This document shows, in pieces, positions 8,078-18,438 of a stretch of DNA of 64,000 nucleotides. Positions within the stretch are counted from its first letter, which is position 1. Every line of letters starts with the position of its first letter. The translations under genes were made by a program, and so were the position numbers. The DNA lies in assembly GCF_003217325.1 (NCBI RefSeq), contig NZ_QJTI01000015.1, positions 26,200 to 90,199 on the forward strand. Reading direction: 5' to 3'. Source of the stretch: Rhodopseudomonas faecalis. Its GTDB lineage: Bacteria; Pseudomonadota; Alphaproteobacteria; Rhizobiales; Xanthobacteraceae. A model generated the notes under the pieces. That model worked only from the letters and a program-made list of their open reading frames with translations. It searched no databases and was not told where the DNA came from.

Positions 8078-9766
8078 TTAGGCCGCCGCCTGGCCCTTCT
8101 TCTCGTCGCGCAACTGCCGACGCAGGATTTTGCCGACATTGGTCTTCGGCAGCTCGGTGCGGAATTCGATCATCTTCGGCACCTTGTAGTTGGTGAGCTG
8201 GGTGCGGCAGAACTCGATGATCTCTTCGGCGGTGACGTTCGGGTCCTTCTTGACCACGAACGCCTTGACCGCTTCGCTGGAGCGCGCATCGGAGACGCCG
8301 ACCACCGCGCATTCCAGCACGCCGGGATGGGTGGCGATCACTTCCTCGATCTCGTTCGGATAGACGTTGAAGCCCGAGACCAGGATCATGTCCTTCTTGC
8401 GATCGACGATCCGCACCGAGCCATCCGGATTCATCACACCGATATCGCCGGTGCGGAAGAAGCCGTCGGCGGTCATCACCATCGCGGTTTCGTCCGGCAT
8501 GTTCCAATAGCCGGACATCACCTGCGGGCCCTGGGCGCAGATTTCGCCCGGTTGGCCGAGCGGCACTTCGTTGCCGGCATCGTCGCGGATCGAAATATAG
8601 GTCGAGGGCAGCGGCAGACCGATGGTGCCGGTGAAGCCTTCGATGGTCGCCGGGTTGCAGGTCAAGACCGGCGAGGTTTCCGACAGGCCATAGCCTTCGG
8701 CGATGCCGCAGCCGGTCAGCTTGTTCCAGGCCTCGGCCACCGGACGCTGCACCGCCATGCCGCCGCCATTGGAAATCTTCAGCTTGGAGAAATCGACCTG
8801 TTCGATGCCCGGTGCGTGCAGCAGGCCGTTGTACAGCGTGTTGACCGCGGGGAAGCTGTTGACCTGATACTTCTTCAGCTCCTTGACGAAGCTCTTCATG
8901 TCGCGCGGATTGGGGATCAGCAGATTGACGCCGCCGGCGCGCACCGCCAGCAGGAAACACGCGGTCAATGCGAAGATGTGATAGAGCGGCAGCGCGCAGA
9001 CAATAAAGATCTGCTCGACATTCGGCAGCAATTGCAGCGCCGGTTGCAGCCAGGCATCGTTCTGCAGCACGTTGGCGACGATGTTGCGGTGCAGCAGAGT
9101 GGCGCCCTTCGACACGCCAGTGGTGCCGCCGGTGTATTGCAGGAACGCGACGTCGTCCGGACCGATGACAGGCTTGACCAGCTGCATCTTGCGGCCAGCG
9201 GCGATCACGTCGTTGAACGGCACCGCTTGCGGCAGATTGAAAGCCGGCACCATCTTCTTGACGCGGCGAACCACGAAATTGACGATCAGGCCCTTGAAGC
9301 CGAGCATGTCGCCCATGGTGGCGACGATCACGTGTTTGACCGGCGTCTTGGCGACCACTTGCTCAACGGTGCTGGCAAAGTTTTCCAGCACCACGATCGC
9401 TTCGGCGCCGGAATTCTTGAGCTGATGCTCGAGTTCGCGCGGGGTGTAGAGCGGATTGACGTTGACGACTGTGAAGCCGGCGCGCAGCACCGCGGTGGTC
9501 GCCACCGGATATTGCAGCACGTTGGGCATCATCACGGCGACGCGCGCGCCCTTCTTTAAGCCCTTGTTCTGCAGATAGGCGCCGAACGCCGCCGACAATT
9601 CGTCGAGTTCGCCATAGGTGATCGCTTTGTCCATGCAGATGAACGCTTTGCGATCGCGGAATTTTCTAAAGCTTTCCTCGAACAGATCGACCAGCGACGG
9701 ATACTGCGTGGTATCAATGTCCGCTGGTACTCCCGGCGGGTAGTGCTTAAGCCAGATGCGCTCCAT
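8078..9766 (-). CDS. fadD: Long-chain fatty acid-CoA ligase
   Basis: The 562-residue enzyme activates fatty acids to acyl-CoA through an acyl-adenylate. It shows the AMP-binding signature YTGGTTGVSKGATLLHRN, the ANL motif GYGLSETSP, the GYWNMPDET and TGDIG motifs, and the C-terminal catalytic Lys region near GKILRRQLR. The start is the ATG at 9766 (MERIWLKHYPPGVP), which matches FadD N-termini; the longer frame adds 46 low-complexity residues. It is monocistronic and closed by a strong terminator. Substrate chain length is inferred from family only; aromatic or dicarboxylic acids cannot be excluded. Confidence 0.9.
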   Translation of the reverse strand: MERIWLKHYPPGVPADIDTTQYPSLVDLFEESFRKFRDRKAFICMDKAITYGELDELSAAFGAYLQNKGLKKGARVAVMMPNVLQYPVATTAVLRAGFTVVNVNPLYTPRELEHQLKNSGAEAIVVLENFASTVEQVVAKTPVKHVIVATMGDMLGFKGLIVNFVVRRVKKMVPAFNLPQAVPFNDVIAAGRKMQLVKPVIGPDDVAFLQYTGGTTGVSKGATLLHRNIVANVLQNDAWLQPALQLLPNVEQIFIVCALPLYHIFALTACFLLAVRAGGVNLLIPNPRDMKSFVKELKKYQVNSFPAVNTLYNGLLHAPGIEQVDFSKLKISNGGGMAVQRPVAEAWNKLTGCGIAEGYGLSETSPVLTCNPATIEGFTGTIGLPLPSTYISIRDDAGNEVPLGQPGEICAQGPQVMSGYWNMPDETAMVMTADGFFRTGDIGVMNPDGSVRIVDRKKDMILVSGFNVYPNEIEEVIATHPGVLECAVVGVSDARSSEAVKAFVVKKDPNVTAEEIIEFCRTQLTNYKVPKMIEFRTELPKTNVGKILRRQLRDEKKGQAAA

Positions 9767-10002
9767 GATGTTTCCCCTCAGTCCTTCCTGGAGCCGCCGC
9801 TCCGCTGTCCCGGTGGTATCACGCTGGGGCGAAGAACCGCGTGAAACGCGCCGCGGCGACAAAACCATATCGCCAGTTCCATTGTTCCTGCTTTGTGCAG
9901 GCACTTTGTTGTGGCGGAGTATTGGTCAAAGGCGAGACGGAACGCAAGCGGCGGAAAGTCTGGCTTTGTGTTGCCGCACTGCGGAAAAACGGGCTGTCGC
10001 GC

Positions 10003-11544
10003 TCAGCTTTTCGGCTTGGACTCGGGCGCCGGCTTGGCGTCGGTAGTATTGGCCTTCGGTGCCGGCTTGGCGGCCTTCGGTTTATCGGCAGCGGGCTTGT
10101 CGGCGGCCGGTTTGGCAGCGCTCAGTGCCGGCTTGACGGCGCCGGCAGCGGGGCGGGGCGCTTGTTTCGGCGCGGCGGCCGGTTTGGCGACGCTGGTCTT
10201 CGGATCAAGCGTCACCGATTTGCGGCCATCGGGCTTCGTGCCGACCTTGGTGTCGGCGGCGGAGCTGGCTGTGGGCTTAGCGGACTTGTCAGTCGCGGCG
10301 TGTTGTTTCTTGCTACGCGGCTTGGGCGCGGGCTTTGCGCTATCGGCTTCGACCGCTGCAATGAGCGCGGCGCCGCTCTTTTTCGGTCCGGTGTAAACCA
10401 CCACCGGTTCGGTCGGCGCTGGTGCCGCGGCCAGCATATCGACCGGGCGCAGCGACGGCGTCTGTAGTCCGGAGAAGAACGACATCGTGGCGTTGCCGGC
10501 GTTCTGCTCACTGGCCATCAGGTCTTCCGGCGACTCATCGGATGCCGGACGCTTGCGCTTCGGTCCGCATACCTCGTCGCGCAGATTGGGCGGCATGGCA
10601 TCGATCGGCGCGAGATTATCAACGGTGCCGAGTGCCGGTTGCAGCCAGGTCAGCGAATTGCTGGAAAAACCGCGATCGAGCAGTTGAATCGCCTTGATGG
10701 CGCGGGCCTGCGACGACGATGCGCCGAGCACCACCGCGATCAGGCGGCGGCCGTCGCGCGTTGCCGAGGCAACGAGATTGAAGCCGGACGCGCAGATGAA
10801 GCCGGTCTTCATGCCGTCGGCGCCCGGATAGCGGCCGATCAGCCGATTGAAATTCGGGGTGACGCGCTTGCCGAAACGGATCGCGGGAATATGCACGAAG
10901 TACTCATACTCCGGCATGTCGCGAATGATGGCGCGCGCCAGGATCGCAAGGTCGCGCGCCGAGGTCACCTGACCTTCGGCGGGCAGGCCGTTGGGATTGA
11001 CGTAGTGGGTCTGCGTCATACCGAGCCGCTGGGCGGTGAGGTTCATCTCCTCGGAAAAAGCGTCGATCGAGCCGGATACGCCCTCGGCCAGCACCACCGC
11101 CATGTCGTTGGCGGACTTCACCATCATCATCTTCAGCGCGTTATCGACGGTGACCTGGGTGCCGGCGCGGAACCCCATCTTCGAGGGCGCCTCAGCCGCC
11201 GCGGTCGGCGACACTGTGAACACGCTGTCGAGCGTGATGCGTCCTTCCTTGACCGCCTTGAGCGTGACGTAGGTCGTCATCAGCTTGGTGACCGAGGCGG
11301 GATACCACGGATAGGTCGCGTTCTCGGCATGCAGCACCTTGCCGCTGTCGGCTTCCACCAGCAGCAGCGCTTCGGCGTCCGCGTTGTGCGGCGCCGCGGT
11401 GGCGAGCATGGCCACTGCGAGTGCGGCAAATAGTTTCAGCGGCGATGCGCGAAGCGCGAATGGAGCAAATTGCACGATCCGATTCCGGTCCTTGGCAGCC
11501 CATCGGGCTGCGGTTCCTGTCGGTTGGTGGGTGTTCCAGCGCAT
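10003..11544 (-). CDS. D-alanyl-D-alanine carboxypeptidase (S11) with Lys/Pro/Ala tail
   Basis: This is a penicillin-binding protein that trims the terminal D-Ala of peptidoglycan stem peptides in the periplasm. Its serine-protease triad is visible: Ser84-V-T-Lys87, Ser144-Ala-Asn146 and Lys246-Thr-Gly248. A signal peptide (about residues 36-58, ending ...NADAEA) follows an unusually long hydrophilic leader, so the true start may be later than the ATG at 11544. After the catalytic domain, from about residue 330, comes a 180-residue Ala/Lys/Pro-rich low-complexity tail (repeats such as PAADKPAADK) instead of a normal amphipathic anchor. Such tails may bind cell wall or envelope proteins; this is inference. 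Confidence 0.88.
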   Translation of the reverse strand: MRWNTHQPTGTAARWAAKDRNRIVQFAPFALRASPLKLFAALAVAMLATAAPHNADAEALLLVEADSGKVLHAENATYPWYPASVTKLMTTYVTLKAVKEGRITLDSVFTVSPTAAAEAPSKMGFRAGTQVTVDNALKMMMVKSANDMAVVLAEGVSGSIDAFSEEMNLTAQRLGMTQTHYVNPNGLPAEGQVTSARDLAILARAIIRDMPEYEYFVHIPAIRFGKRVTPNFNRLIGRYPGADGMKTGFICASGFNLVASATRDGRRLIAVVLGASSSQARAIKAIQLLDRGFSSNSLTWLQPALGTVDNLAPIDAMPPNLRDEVCGPKRKRPASDESPEDLMASEQNAGNATMSFFSGLQTPSLRPVDMLAAAPAPTEPVVVYTGPKKSGAALIAAVEADSAKPAPKPRSKKQHAATDKSAKPTASSAADTKVGTKPDGRKSVTLDPKTSVAKPAAAPKQAPRPAAGAVKPALSAAKPAADKPAADKPKAAKPAPKANTTDAKPAPESKPKS

Positions 11545-11670
11545 GGCGCCGCGAAACGGCGGGCGCTGCCCAACCTATACTGGCTTCCGGTTCCAGAACA
11601 GGGCTTGGCGCGGGTTATTCAGCGATGAAAGGGGCCAAAATTCGACCATTGGCATAATCGCGATGGCAGC

Positions 11671-13479
11671 TTACCGCGGCTCGGCATCCTCATCGCGCGC
11701 TGCCGCGACGGCGGTACGGGATTCGTCCTGCGCCATATATTGCGCGCGGGCGAGCTCGGCGAAGGTACCGCGCCGCGCCAGCAATTCGTCGAAACTACCG
11801 CTCTCGATCACCTTGCCATTGTCGAACACCAAAATTCGCGTGGCGTGGCGGATGGTCGACAGCCGGTGCGCGATCACGAAAGTGGTGCGGCCTTTCATCA
11901 CTTCATCGAGCGCCAGGCTGACCTTGGCTTCGGTGACCGCGTCGAGCGCGCTGGTGGCTTCGTCGAGGATCAGGATCGGCGGGTTCTTGAGCAGTGCGCG
12001 CGCGATCGACAGCCGCTGCCGTTCGCCGCCGGACAGCATGCGGCCGCGCTCGCCGGCGCTGGTGTCGAATTTCTGATCGCTGCGTTCGATGAAGTCCAAG
12101 GCCTGCGCGCGCAGCGCTGCCAGTCGCAGTTCCTCGTCGCTGGCATCGGGTTTGCCGACCCGCAGATTGTCGGCGATGGTGCGGTCGAACAGCAGCGCTT
12201 CCTGGAACACCACGCCGATATTGCGGCGCAGCCCGGCGAGCGTGAAGCTGCGGATGTCGGCGCCGTCGATCTTCACTGAGCCCGATTGCGGATCGAAGGC
12301 GCGGTGCAGCAGCGCGATCGCGGTCGATTTGCCGGCGCCGGTGGCGCCGACCAGCGCGATGGTGTCGCCGGGCTCGGCGACGAAACTGAGGTCTTCGACC
12401 GCAGGGCGCTTGCCGTCATAGGAGAACGACACGTTGTCGAATTCGACGCGCCCTTTCAGCCGTCCCGGATCGACCGCGTCGGGGCGGTCGCGCACCGTCG
12501 GCACCGCGTCGAGTATGTTGATGAATTCCTGCAGCCGTGGCGCTTCCATGAACACGCTGTTGATGAAGCCGACCACCTGTTCCAGCTTCTGGATCAGCAT
12601 GGTGGCGAACGACACGAACATCACGATTTCGCCGACGCTGGACAGGCCGCGCTCGTGCAGCGCGATGCCGACCGCGAAGATCGCCAGCACGGTGATGGTG
12701 GTGGAAGCACGGGTGATCACCGTGATCGCGGCCCACCACGACAGCACCGGCATCTGCATCGCCAGCAGCTTATCGGCGACAAAGCGCAGACCCTGCACCT
12801 CGGCGTCGATCCGCACAAAACTCTGCACCAAGGCGATGTTGCCGAGCGCGTCGGAGGCGCGCGCCGACAGCGCGCTGTAGCTGTCTTCGACCGCGCCCTG
12901 CATCGCATAGGTTTTGCGCACCACCAGCGTGGTCAGCACCGTGAACACAATGCACAGCGCAAACAGCAGCAGCGCCAGCCGCCAGTTGAGATACAGCGAC
13001 AGCGGCAGCAGCACCACCAGCGACAGGATCGCGGCAAAATGCTCGCGGAAAAAGCCGAGCCACAGCCGCCACAAGGCATCGGTGCCCTGCAGCATCACCT
13101 TCATCAGCCGACCAGAATGAATGCCGGTGTGATAGGTGAGCGGCAATTGCAGCACATGCTCGAAATAATCGGTGAGCACCGCCTGGCGCTGGCGATGGGC
13201 AAGCCGGTCGGCATGCAGCGCCACCGCCGCGCTACAGCCGATGGTGAACAGCCCGAACACCGCCCAGGCCAGCAGCAGCGGCCAGGGTGACTGCGATTGG
13301 GCCGCCATCGCGCCGGTCGACAGATTGCCGGACAGCACGTCGATGATGCGGCCAAACAGCACAGGCTCGGCGAATTGTGCGGCTGCGAGCAGCAGATTGG
13401 CGCCCGCCAGCACCCAGCCAAGCAGCGCTTCCTTGCCGAGCAGCAGCAGCACGCGGGCGTAGAGTCGAAGCATGGGCAT
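11671..13479 (-). CDS. ndvA: NdvA/ChvA-like ABC exporter (fused permease-ATPase)
   Basis: The 602-residue protein has six TM helices (about residues 8-300) followed by an ATPase domain with Walker [10 protein letters not shown], signature [15 protein letters not shown], Walker [13 protein letters not shown] and the H-loop HRLST. The N-terminus ([15 protein letters not shown]...[18 protein letters not shown]) closely resembles NdvA/ChvA proteins, inner-membrane exporters of cyclic beta-1,2-glucan. This organism type often makes other periplasmic glucans, so the substrate is uncertain. It is monocistronic and divergent from the nuo operon. Confidence 0.8.
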   Translation of the reverse strand: MPMLRLYARVLLLLGKEALLGWVLAGANLLLAAAQFAEPVLFGRIIDVLSGNLSTGAMAAQSQSPWPLLLAWAVFGLFTIGCSAAVALHADRLAHRQRQAVLTDYFEHVLQLPLTYHTGIHSGRLMKVMLQGTDALWRLWLGFFREHFAAILSLVVLLPLSLYLNWRLALLLFALCIVFTVLTTLVVRKTYAMQGAVEDSYSALSARASDALGNIALVQSFVRIDAEVQGLRFVADKLLAMQMPVLSWWAAITVITRASTTITVLAIFAVGIALHERGLSSVGEIVMFVSFATMLIQKLEQVVGFINSVFMEAPRLQEFINILDAVPTVRDRPDAVDPGRLKGRVEFDNVSFSYDGKRPAVEDLSFVAEPGDTIALVGATGAGKSTAIALLHRAFDPQSGSVKIDGADIRSFTLAGLRRNIGVVFQEALLFDRTIADNLRVGKPDASDEELRLAALRAQALDFIERSDQKFDTSAGERGRMLSGGERQRLSIARALLKNPPILILDEATSALDAVTEAKVSLALDEVMKGRTTFVIAHRLSTIRHATRILVFDNGKVIESGSFDELLARRGTFAELARAQYMAQDESRTAVAAARDEDAEPR

Positions 13480-13855
13480 AGGCGCTCGCTCGGCGGAACC
13501 AACGCGCTATCGATAGAGCATTTTGCGGCGACACGGAATGCGGTTCCGTCGCTCGCACGGCGGGTGGCTGCGTGGTCGCGGCAATGTCAACGAGGCGGTG
13601 GTTGCGTACGCAGGCCAATGCGCTAACGGTATAGCTAGTTGGCCCAAGGCTTGAGAATCATGACTCGATCTCCTACCTTAAGCCCTTGATACAGCCAGCA
13701 GAATGGGGCGCGATAACTGTACTGATCAGGTGGACCGAACCGCTAACCGATCCTCTTGTTGCAACAATCTCAGCTTTATTAGCGATACCCTGGCTTCATC
13801 AGGTCGTGATGCCGCGGGTTGATTGGGGTCAACTGGAGCTCGTCGTCGCCGTGGC
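13480..13855. other. Divergent promoter region between the ABC exporter and nuoA
   Basis: The 376-nt spacer has no supported gene. It contains a perfect TTGA-N6-TCAA box at 13819-13832 next to nuoA. Other promoter elements for the two divergent transcripts are not obvious. Confidence 0.6.
13819..13832 (+). promoter_or_regulatory. FixK/FNR-type box at the head of the nuo operon
   Basis: A perfect TTGA-TTGGGG-TCAA palindrome. Its centre is only 30 nt before ATG 13856, but about 108 nt before a TTG at 13934 that has a GGAG Shine-Dalgarno sequence. Activation at position -41.5 would put the transcript start near 13867. Confidence 0.6.
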
Positions 13856-14329
13856 ATGTCAGCCACGCATCTCTCAATCCCCTGTGTGGCCGTTGCCGCG
13901 GCGCAGAGCGGGCAGGCGTTTGGAGCTTTGCCGTTGGGTGATTTCCTGTTTCCGATTGCCCCCGGCGCAGCGCTGGCGATTCATGTTGCGCTGTCGGCCG
14001 GCATCGTTGCCGCCATTGTGGTGGTGGCAGCTTGGCTGCGCGAAAAGCGCGCCGGGGCGCGGCCCGACGTTCCCTATGAAAGCGGCATTCTGCCCGCGGC
14101 GCCGCCGCAGGGACCACAGAACGCGCCCTACTTCCTGATCGCTGCGCTGTTCGTGATCTTCGATATGGAAGCGGCGATCCTGTTCGCCTGGGCGGTGGCG
14201 GCGCGCGATGCCGGCTGGCTCGGCCTTGCTGAAGCGGCGATTTTCATCGGCGTGCTGCTGCTGGCCTTGATCTATCTGTGGGTCGATGGTGCGCTCGATT
14301 GGGGTGGGCCGAGGCAGCGCAAGAAATGA
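13856..14329 (+). CDS. nuoA: NADH-quinone oxidoreductase subunit A
   Basis: NuoA is a small three-helix membrane subunit of complex I at the junction of the peripheral and membrane arms. The hallmark loop (VPYESGI), the [12 protein letters not shown] helix and the C-terminal [11 protein letters not shown] are visible. The ATG at 13856 gives 157 residues but lacks a well-placed Shine-Dalgarno sequence. A TTG at 13934 ([11 protein letters not shown]) follows GGAG by 8 nt, begins close to the first TM helix as in E. coli NuoA, and fits the FixK box better. The stop codon overlaps the nuoB start (ATGA). Start uncertain; identity firm. Confidence 0.88.
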   Translation: MSATHLSIPCVAVAAAQSGQAFGALPLGDFLFPIAPGAALAIHVALSAGIVAAIVVVAAWLREKRAGARPDVPYESGILPAAPPQGPQNAPYFLIAALFVIFDMEAAILFAWAVAARDAGWLGLAEAAIFIGVLLLALIYLWVDGALDWGGPRQRKK

Positions 14330-14943
14330 GCTACGAATTGCAGCGTCCCGGCGCGGAAATGCCGGTCGAAGAACAGATGGCGCTCACCAGCCTGTTCACG
14401 CGCCTTGAGGATCTGGTGGCGTGGTCGCGCAAGCACAGTCTGTGGCCGTTCAATTTCGGGCTGTCGTGCTGCTATGTCGAACAGGTCTCGGCGCTGACGC
14501 CGGTGTTCGATCAGGCGCGCTTTGGCGCCGAAGTGATCCGCGCCTCGCCGCGCCAGGCCGACCTCTTGGTGGTGTCAGGCACGGTGTTTCACAAGATGGC
14601 GGCGCCGCTGCTGCGGCTCTATGAGCAGATGCGCGCGCCGCGCTGGGTGATTTCGATGGGCGCCTGCGCCAATTCTGGCGGCATGTACGACGTGTATTCG
14701 GTGGTGCAGGGCGTCGATAGCATTCTGCCGGTCGATGTTTACATTCCCGGCTGTCCGCCGCGCCCGGAAGCGGTGCTCGATGCCTTGATGCTGTTGCAGC
14801 AGCAGGTCGGCGCGCAGCGTCGTCCGCTCGGCGTCACCGTCGGCAATGCCGCCGCGCTCGGCTTCGATGCGCCGCGCCGCCGCGACGATCGTCGCGAGCA
14901 GCGCATGGCGCAAACTCTGCTCGATCCCCCGGAGAAGCTGTGA
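14326..14943 (+). CDS. nuoB: NADH-quinone oxidoreductase subunit B
   Basis: NuoB carries iron-sulfur cluster N2, the last electron carrier before quinone. Four likely ligand cysteines are seen: Cys48 and Cys49 (GLSCCY), Cys114 (MGACANSGG) and Cys143 ([10 protein letters not shown]). The 205-residue length is slightly short relative to E. coli (220). The ATG overlaps the nuoA stop and its end overlaps the GTG start of nuoCD, so translation is coupled. Confidence 0.95.
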   Translation: MSYELQRPGAEMPVEEQMALTSLFTRLEDLVAWSRKHSLWPFNFGLSCCYVEQVSALTPVFDQARFGAEVIRASPRQADLLVVSGTVFHKMAAPLLRLYEQMRAPRWVISMGACANSGGMYDVYSVVQGVDSILPVDVYIPGCPPRPEAVLDALMLLQQQVGAQRRPLGVTVGNAAALGFDAPRRRDDRREQRMAQTLLDPPEKL

Positions 14944-16685
14944 CCGCCGCCGAGCTCGTCAAACACCTCGGCGCGCGCTTTGGTCAGGGCGTTCTGGGCG
15001 AACAGCTGACCAAGGATTCGTTCCCGACGGTGTGGATCAGGCCGGAGATCGCTCCGGCCGTGCATCGCTTTCTCAAGAGCGAGATCGCGAGGCCGTTTTC
15101 GCTGCTCGCCGATCTGTGGGCGATCGACGAGACCGCGCGCCGCCATCGCGAGGGCCAGCCGCCGTCCGGCGTCACCATCGCCAGCCATCTGGTGTCGCTC
15201 GATCGCAATCTCGACATCTGTCTCAAAGTGCCGCTCGACGCGCAGCAGCCGCGCGCGCATTCGATCGCGCATGTCTATCCGAACGCGGATTGGTATGAGC
15301 GCGAGGCGTATGATCTGTTCGGCGTCCAGTTTGAAGGCCGCAAGGACCATCGCCGCATTCTGCTGCCGCCGTTGTGGGAAGGCCATCCGCTGCGCAAGGA
15401 TCAGCCGGTGCGCGCCACCGAGCGGCCGCCCTTCGTGATGACGCAGGCGCAGTTCGATGCCGAGGAGCGGGCGCTCGCGGTCGATCCGCAGGCGCTCGAC
15501 CTGCCGACCGAGCGCGACGGCCTCGAACTGATGATCCTCAATTACGGCCCGCACAGCATGGCGACGCACGGCGTGTTTCGCATCGTGCTGGCGCTGGACG
15601 GTGAGGAGATCGTCGCGGCGCGGCCGGATATCGGCTTCCATCATCGCGGCGCCGAGAAGATCGCCGAGCGGCAGAGCTGGCATCAGTTCATCCCTTATAC
15701 CGACCGCATCGATTATCTCGGCGGCTTGATGGGGGAGCTGCCCTATCTGCAGGCGGTGGAGCGGCTGTGCGGCATCACCGTGCCGGACCGCGCCAAAACC
15801 ATCCGCATCATGCTCGCCGAGTTTTTCCGCATCATGAACCATCTGCTGTTCTACGGCACGATGGCGCAGGATTGTGGGGCGATGTCGCCGGTGTTTTACA
15901 TGTTCACCGACCGCGAACGCGCTTACCGGGTGATCGAAGCGGTCACCGGCGCACGCATGCATCCCGGCTGGTTCCGGATCGGCGGCGTCGCGGCCGATCT
16001 GCCGGAAGGCTGGGAGCGGCTGGTGCGCGAGTTTCTCGACTGGATGCCGTCGCGGCTCGATGATTATGCCGGCATGGTGCTCGGCAATGAAATCTTCCGC
16101 GGCCGCACGGTCGGCATCGCCGCCTATGACACCGCGACCGCGCTGGAATGGGGCATCACCGGCCCGGGGCTGCGCGCCACCGGCTGCGGCTTCGATATCC
16201 GCAAGGCGCGACCTTACGGCGGCTATGAGAATTTCGAGTTCGAGGTGCCGACCGGCGTTCATGGCGATTGCTATGATCGCGTGCTGGTGCGTGTCGAGGA
16301 AATCCGGCAATCGCTGCGCATCATCCGGCAGTGCCTCGATCACATGCCGTCCGGGCCGATCAAGGCCGATCATCCTTTGACCACGCCGCCGCCGCGCGAG
16401 CGCATGCTGCATGACATCGATACCTTGATCCACCATTTCGTCGGCGTCAGCTGGGGGCCGGTGGTGCCGGTCGGCGAAGCGACCGGCCAGATCGAGACCG
16501 CGCGCGGCTTGACGCAATATTCGCTGATCTCAGATGGCACCACCACGAGCTATCGCACCAGGATCAGGACGCCGTCGTTCACCCATCTGCAATCGGTGGC
16601 GGCGATCGCGCCCGGGCTGACGGTGGCCGACCTCGTCGCCTATCTCGGCAGCATTGACTACGTGATGTCGGACGTCGACCGATGA
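14940..16685 (+). CDS. nuoC: NADH-quinone oxidoreductase fused subunit C/D
   Basis: This single 581-residue protein joins the 30-kDa-type NuoC domain (about residues 1-175, with the motif [18 protein letters not shown]) and the 49-kDa-type NuoD domain (about residues 190-581, with [17 protein letters not shown] and ending DYVMSDVDR). NuoD shapes the quinone pocket with NuoB. The C-D fusion is a feature of E. coli-type complex I and is absent from the usual alphaproteobacterial operon, where C and D are separate. It starts at GTG, overlapping the nuoB stop by 4 nt. Confidence 0.95.
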   Translation: MTAAELVKHLGARFGQGVLGEQLTKDSFPTVWIRPEIAPAVHRFLKSEIARPFSLLADLWAIDETARRHREGQPPSGVTIASHLVSLDRNLDICLKVPLDAQQPRAHSIAHVYPNADWYEREAYDLFGVQFEGRKDHRRILLPPLWEGHPLRKDQPVRATERPPFVMTQAQFDAEERALAVDPQALDLPTERDGLELMILNYGPHSMATHGVFRIVLALDGEEIVAARPDIGFHHRGAEKIAERQSWHQFIPYTDRIDYLGGLMGELPYLQAVERLCGITVPDRAKTIRIMLAEFFRIMNHLLFYGTMAQDCGAMSPVFYMFTDRERAYRVIEAVTGARMHPGWFRIGGVAADLPEGWERLVREFLDWMPSRLDDYAGMVLGNEIFRGRTVGIAAYDTATALEWGITGPGLRATGCGFDIRKARPYGGYENFEFEVPTGVHGDCYDRVLVRVEEIRQSLRIIRQCLDHMPSGPIKADHPLTTPPPRERMLHDIDTLIHHFVGVSWGPVVPVGEATGQIETARGLTQYSLISDGTTTSYRTRIRTPSFTHLQSVAAIAPGLTVADLVAYLGSIDYVMSDVDR

Positions 16686-17155
16686 CCCTGAAAGCTGAAA
16701 CCATACAGGCGATCCGCACCGCCGCGCATCATCACGGCGGCGCCAAGGCGGCGATGCTGGAAGCGCTCAAGCTGGTGCAGGCGGCCGAAGGCTGGGTGTC
16801 GGATGCGCATCTCGCGGAAGCCGCGGCCACGCTTGGCGTCACCACCGCTGAACTCGACAGCCTCGCCACCTTCTACAGCCACATCTTCCGTTCGCCGGTC
16901 GGCGAAACGGTGATCCTGCTGTGCGATGGCCTGAGCTGCTATCTGAACGGTGCCGACGATGTGCGCGACGCCGTGCAGCAGAAGCTCGGCATCGGCTTTG
17001 GCGAAACCACGCCGGACGGCAAGTTCACGCTGCTCAATGTCTGCTGCATCGGCGGCTGCGACCGCGCGCCGGCGGCGCTGCTGGGGCCAGACCGCAAGCT
17101 GGTCGGGCCATTGTCGGCCGATCAGCTCGACCAACTGATCGAGGCGGCGCAATGA
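16682..17155 (+). CDS. nuoE: NADH-quinone oxidoreductase subunit E
   Basis: NuoE (157 aa) holds the [2Fe-2S] cluster N1a in the NADH-oxidising module. The ligands follow the family pattern: Cys81-x4-Cys86 (LCDGLSC) and Cys122-x3-Cys126 ([10 protein letters not shown]). It overlaps nuoCD and nuoF by 4 nt each (ATGA junctions). Confidence 0.95.
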   Translation: MTLKAETIQAIRTAAHHHGGAKAAMLEALKLVQAAEGWVSDAHLAEAAATLGVTTAELDSLATFYSHIFRSPVGETVILLCDGLSCYLNGADDVRDAVQQKLGIGFGETTPDGKFTLLNVCCIGGCDRAPAALLGPDRKLVGPLSADQLDQLIEAAQ

Positions 17156-18438
17156 GCGAAACCCCGCTGACCTGCCGCGCCAGGCCCGACCGTAGCCCGC
17201 ACAGCTTTGCCGAGTGGCAACGGCTTGGTGGTTACGAGGCGCTGCGCCGCGCGCTCAAGGAATTGTCGCCCGATGATCTGGTGGCGCTGGTCGAATCCTC
17301 CGGCCTGCGCGGCCGCGGCGGCGCCGGCTTCCTGACCGGCACCAAATGGAAGCTGATGCGCAAGGCGGCGGCTGCCGCCGGCGAGGGGCCGCGCTATCTG
17401 TGCGTCAATGGCGATGAGATGGAGCCCGGCTCGTTCAAGGACCGGCTGCTGCTGGAAGCGCTGCCGCATCAGCTGATCGAAGGCGCGATGCTGGCCGCTT
17501 ATGCGATCGGCGCCACCGAAGTGATCCTGCTGGTGCGCGATGCCTATCGCGCTGGCGCCGCGGCGCTGAACCGCGCCATTGTCGAAATCGAATCCGCAGG
17601 CCTGCTCGGCAGCAATATTCTCGGCTCGGGCTTTTCGCTGACCATGCGGGTGCACGGCTCGGCCGGGCGCTACATCGTCGGCGAAGAAACCGCGCTGATC
17701 TCGGCGATCGAGGGCGATCGTCCGGTGCCGCGCGCCCGCCCGCCTTACCCGGCGCAGAGCGGGCTGTGGGGCCGGCCGACCATCGTCAACAATGTCGAGA
17801 CGCTGTCCTGCGTGCCGCTGATCGTGCAGCACGGCGCCGACTGGTTCCGCGGCCTGTCGCGCACCGAGGAAGGCGGCACCAAGCTTTATGGCGTGTCCGG
17901 CCGCGTCAATCGTCCGATGCTGATCGAGGCGCCGATGGGCACGACCGCGCGCGAACTGATCGAGCGCTGCGGCGGCATCCGTGACGGCCGCCGGCTACGC
18001 GCGTTCCAGCCCGGTGGCGGTGCCACCGCGTTTCTGGAAGAAGCCGAACTCGATGTGCCGATGGATTTCGGCCATCTGAAAAAGGCCGGCAGCGCGCTCG
18101 GCACCGGCGCATTGATCGTGCTCGACGAAACCTCGTGCCCGGTGGCGTCGATCGCGCGTCACGCGCGGTTCTATGCCCGCGAAAGCTGCGGATTGTGTAC
18201 GCCGTGCCGCGACGGCCTGCCGTGGGTATCAAAACTGCTCGATCAGCTCGAAGCCGGGCAGGGCACTGCCGCAACGCTCGAGCTGCTACAGATGCATGTT
18301 GATCTGGCTGGTCCCTCGGGGCGCAGTTTCTGCGATCTGATGACCGGCGCAATGACGCCGGTGCGCAGCGGGCTTGAACGCTTTGCTGATGTTTTTGCCG
18401 CACATCTTGCGGGCCATTGTCCGGTGGGGCGCGCATGA
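17152..18438 (+). CDS. nuoF: NADH-quinone oxidoreductase subunit F
   Basis: NuoF (428 aa) binds NADH and FMN and holds cluster N3. The glycine-rich nucleotide site GLRGRGGAGFLTGTKW, the FMN region CVNGDEMEPGSFKDR and the cluster motif ESCGLCTPCRDG are present. The start is the ATG at 17152 overlapping the nuoE stop; the open frame extends far upstream inside nuoE but that part is not coding. Confidence 0.95.
   Translation: MSETPLTCRARPDRSPHSFAEWQRLGGYEALRRALKELSPDDLVALVESSGLRGRGGAGFLTGTKWKLMRKAAAAAGEGPRYLCVNGDEMEPGSFKDRLLLEALPHQLIEGAMLAAYAIGATEVILLVRDAYRAGAAALNRAIVEIESAGLLGSNILGSGFSLTMRVHGSAGRYIVGEETALISAIEGDRPVPRARPPYPAQSGLWGRPTIVNNVETLSCVPLIVQHGADWFRGLSRTEEGGTKLYGVSGRVNRPMLIEAPMGTTARELIERCGGIRDGRRLRAFQPGGGATAFLEEAELDVPMDFGHLKKAGSALGTGALIVLDETSCPVASIARHARFYARESCGLCTPCRDGLPWVSKLLDQLEAGQGTAATLELLQMHVDLAGPSGRSFCDLMTGAMTPVRSGLERFADVFAAHLAGHCPVGRA

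Noticed and set aside
13686..14138. 150-codon frame across the nuoA upstream region
   Set aside because: No ribosome site, no family similarity, and it runs into nuoA in another frame and over the FixK box.
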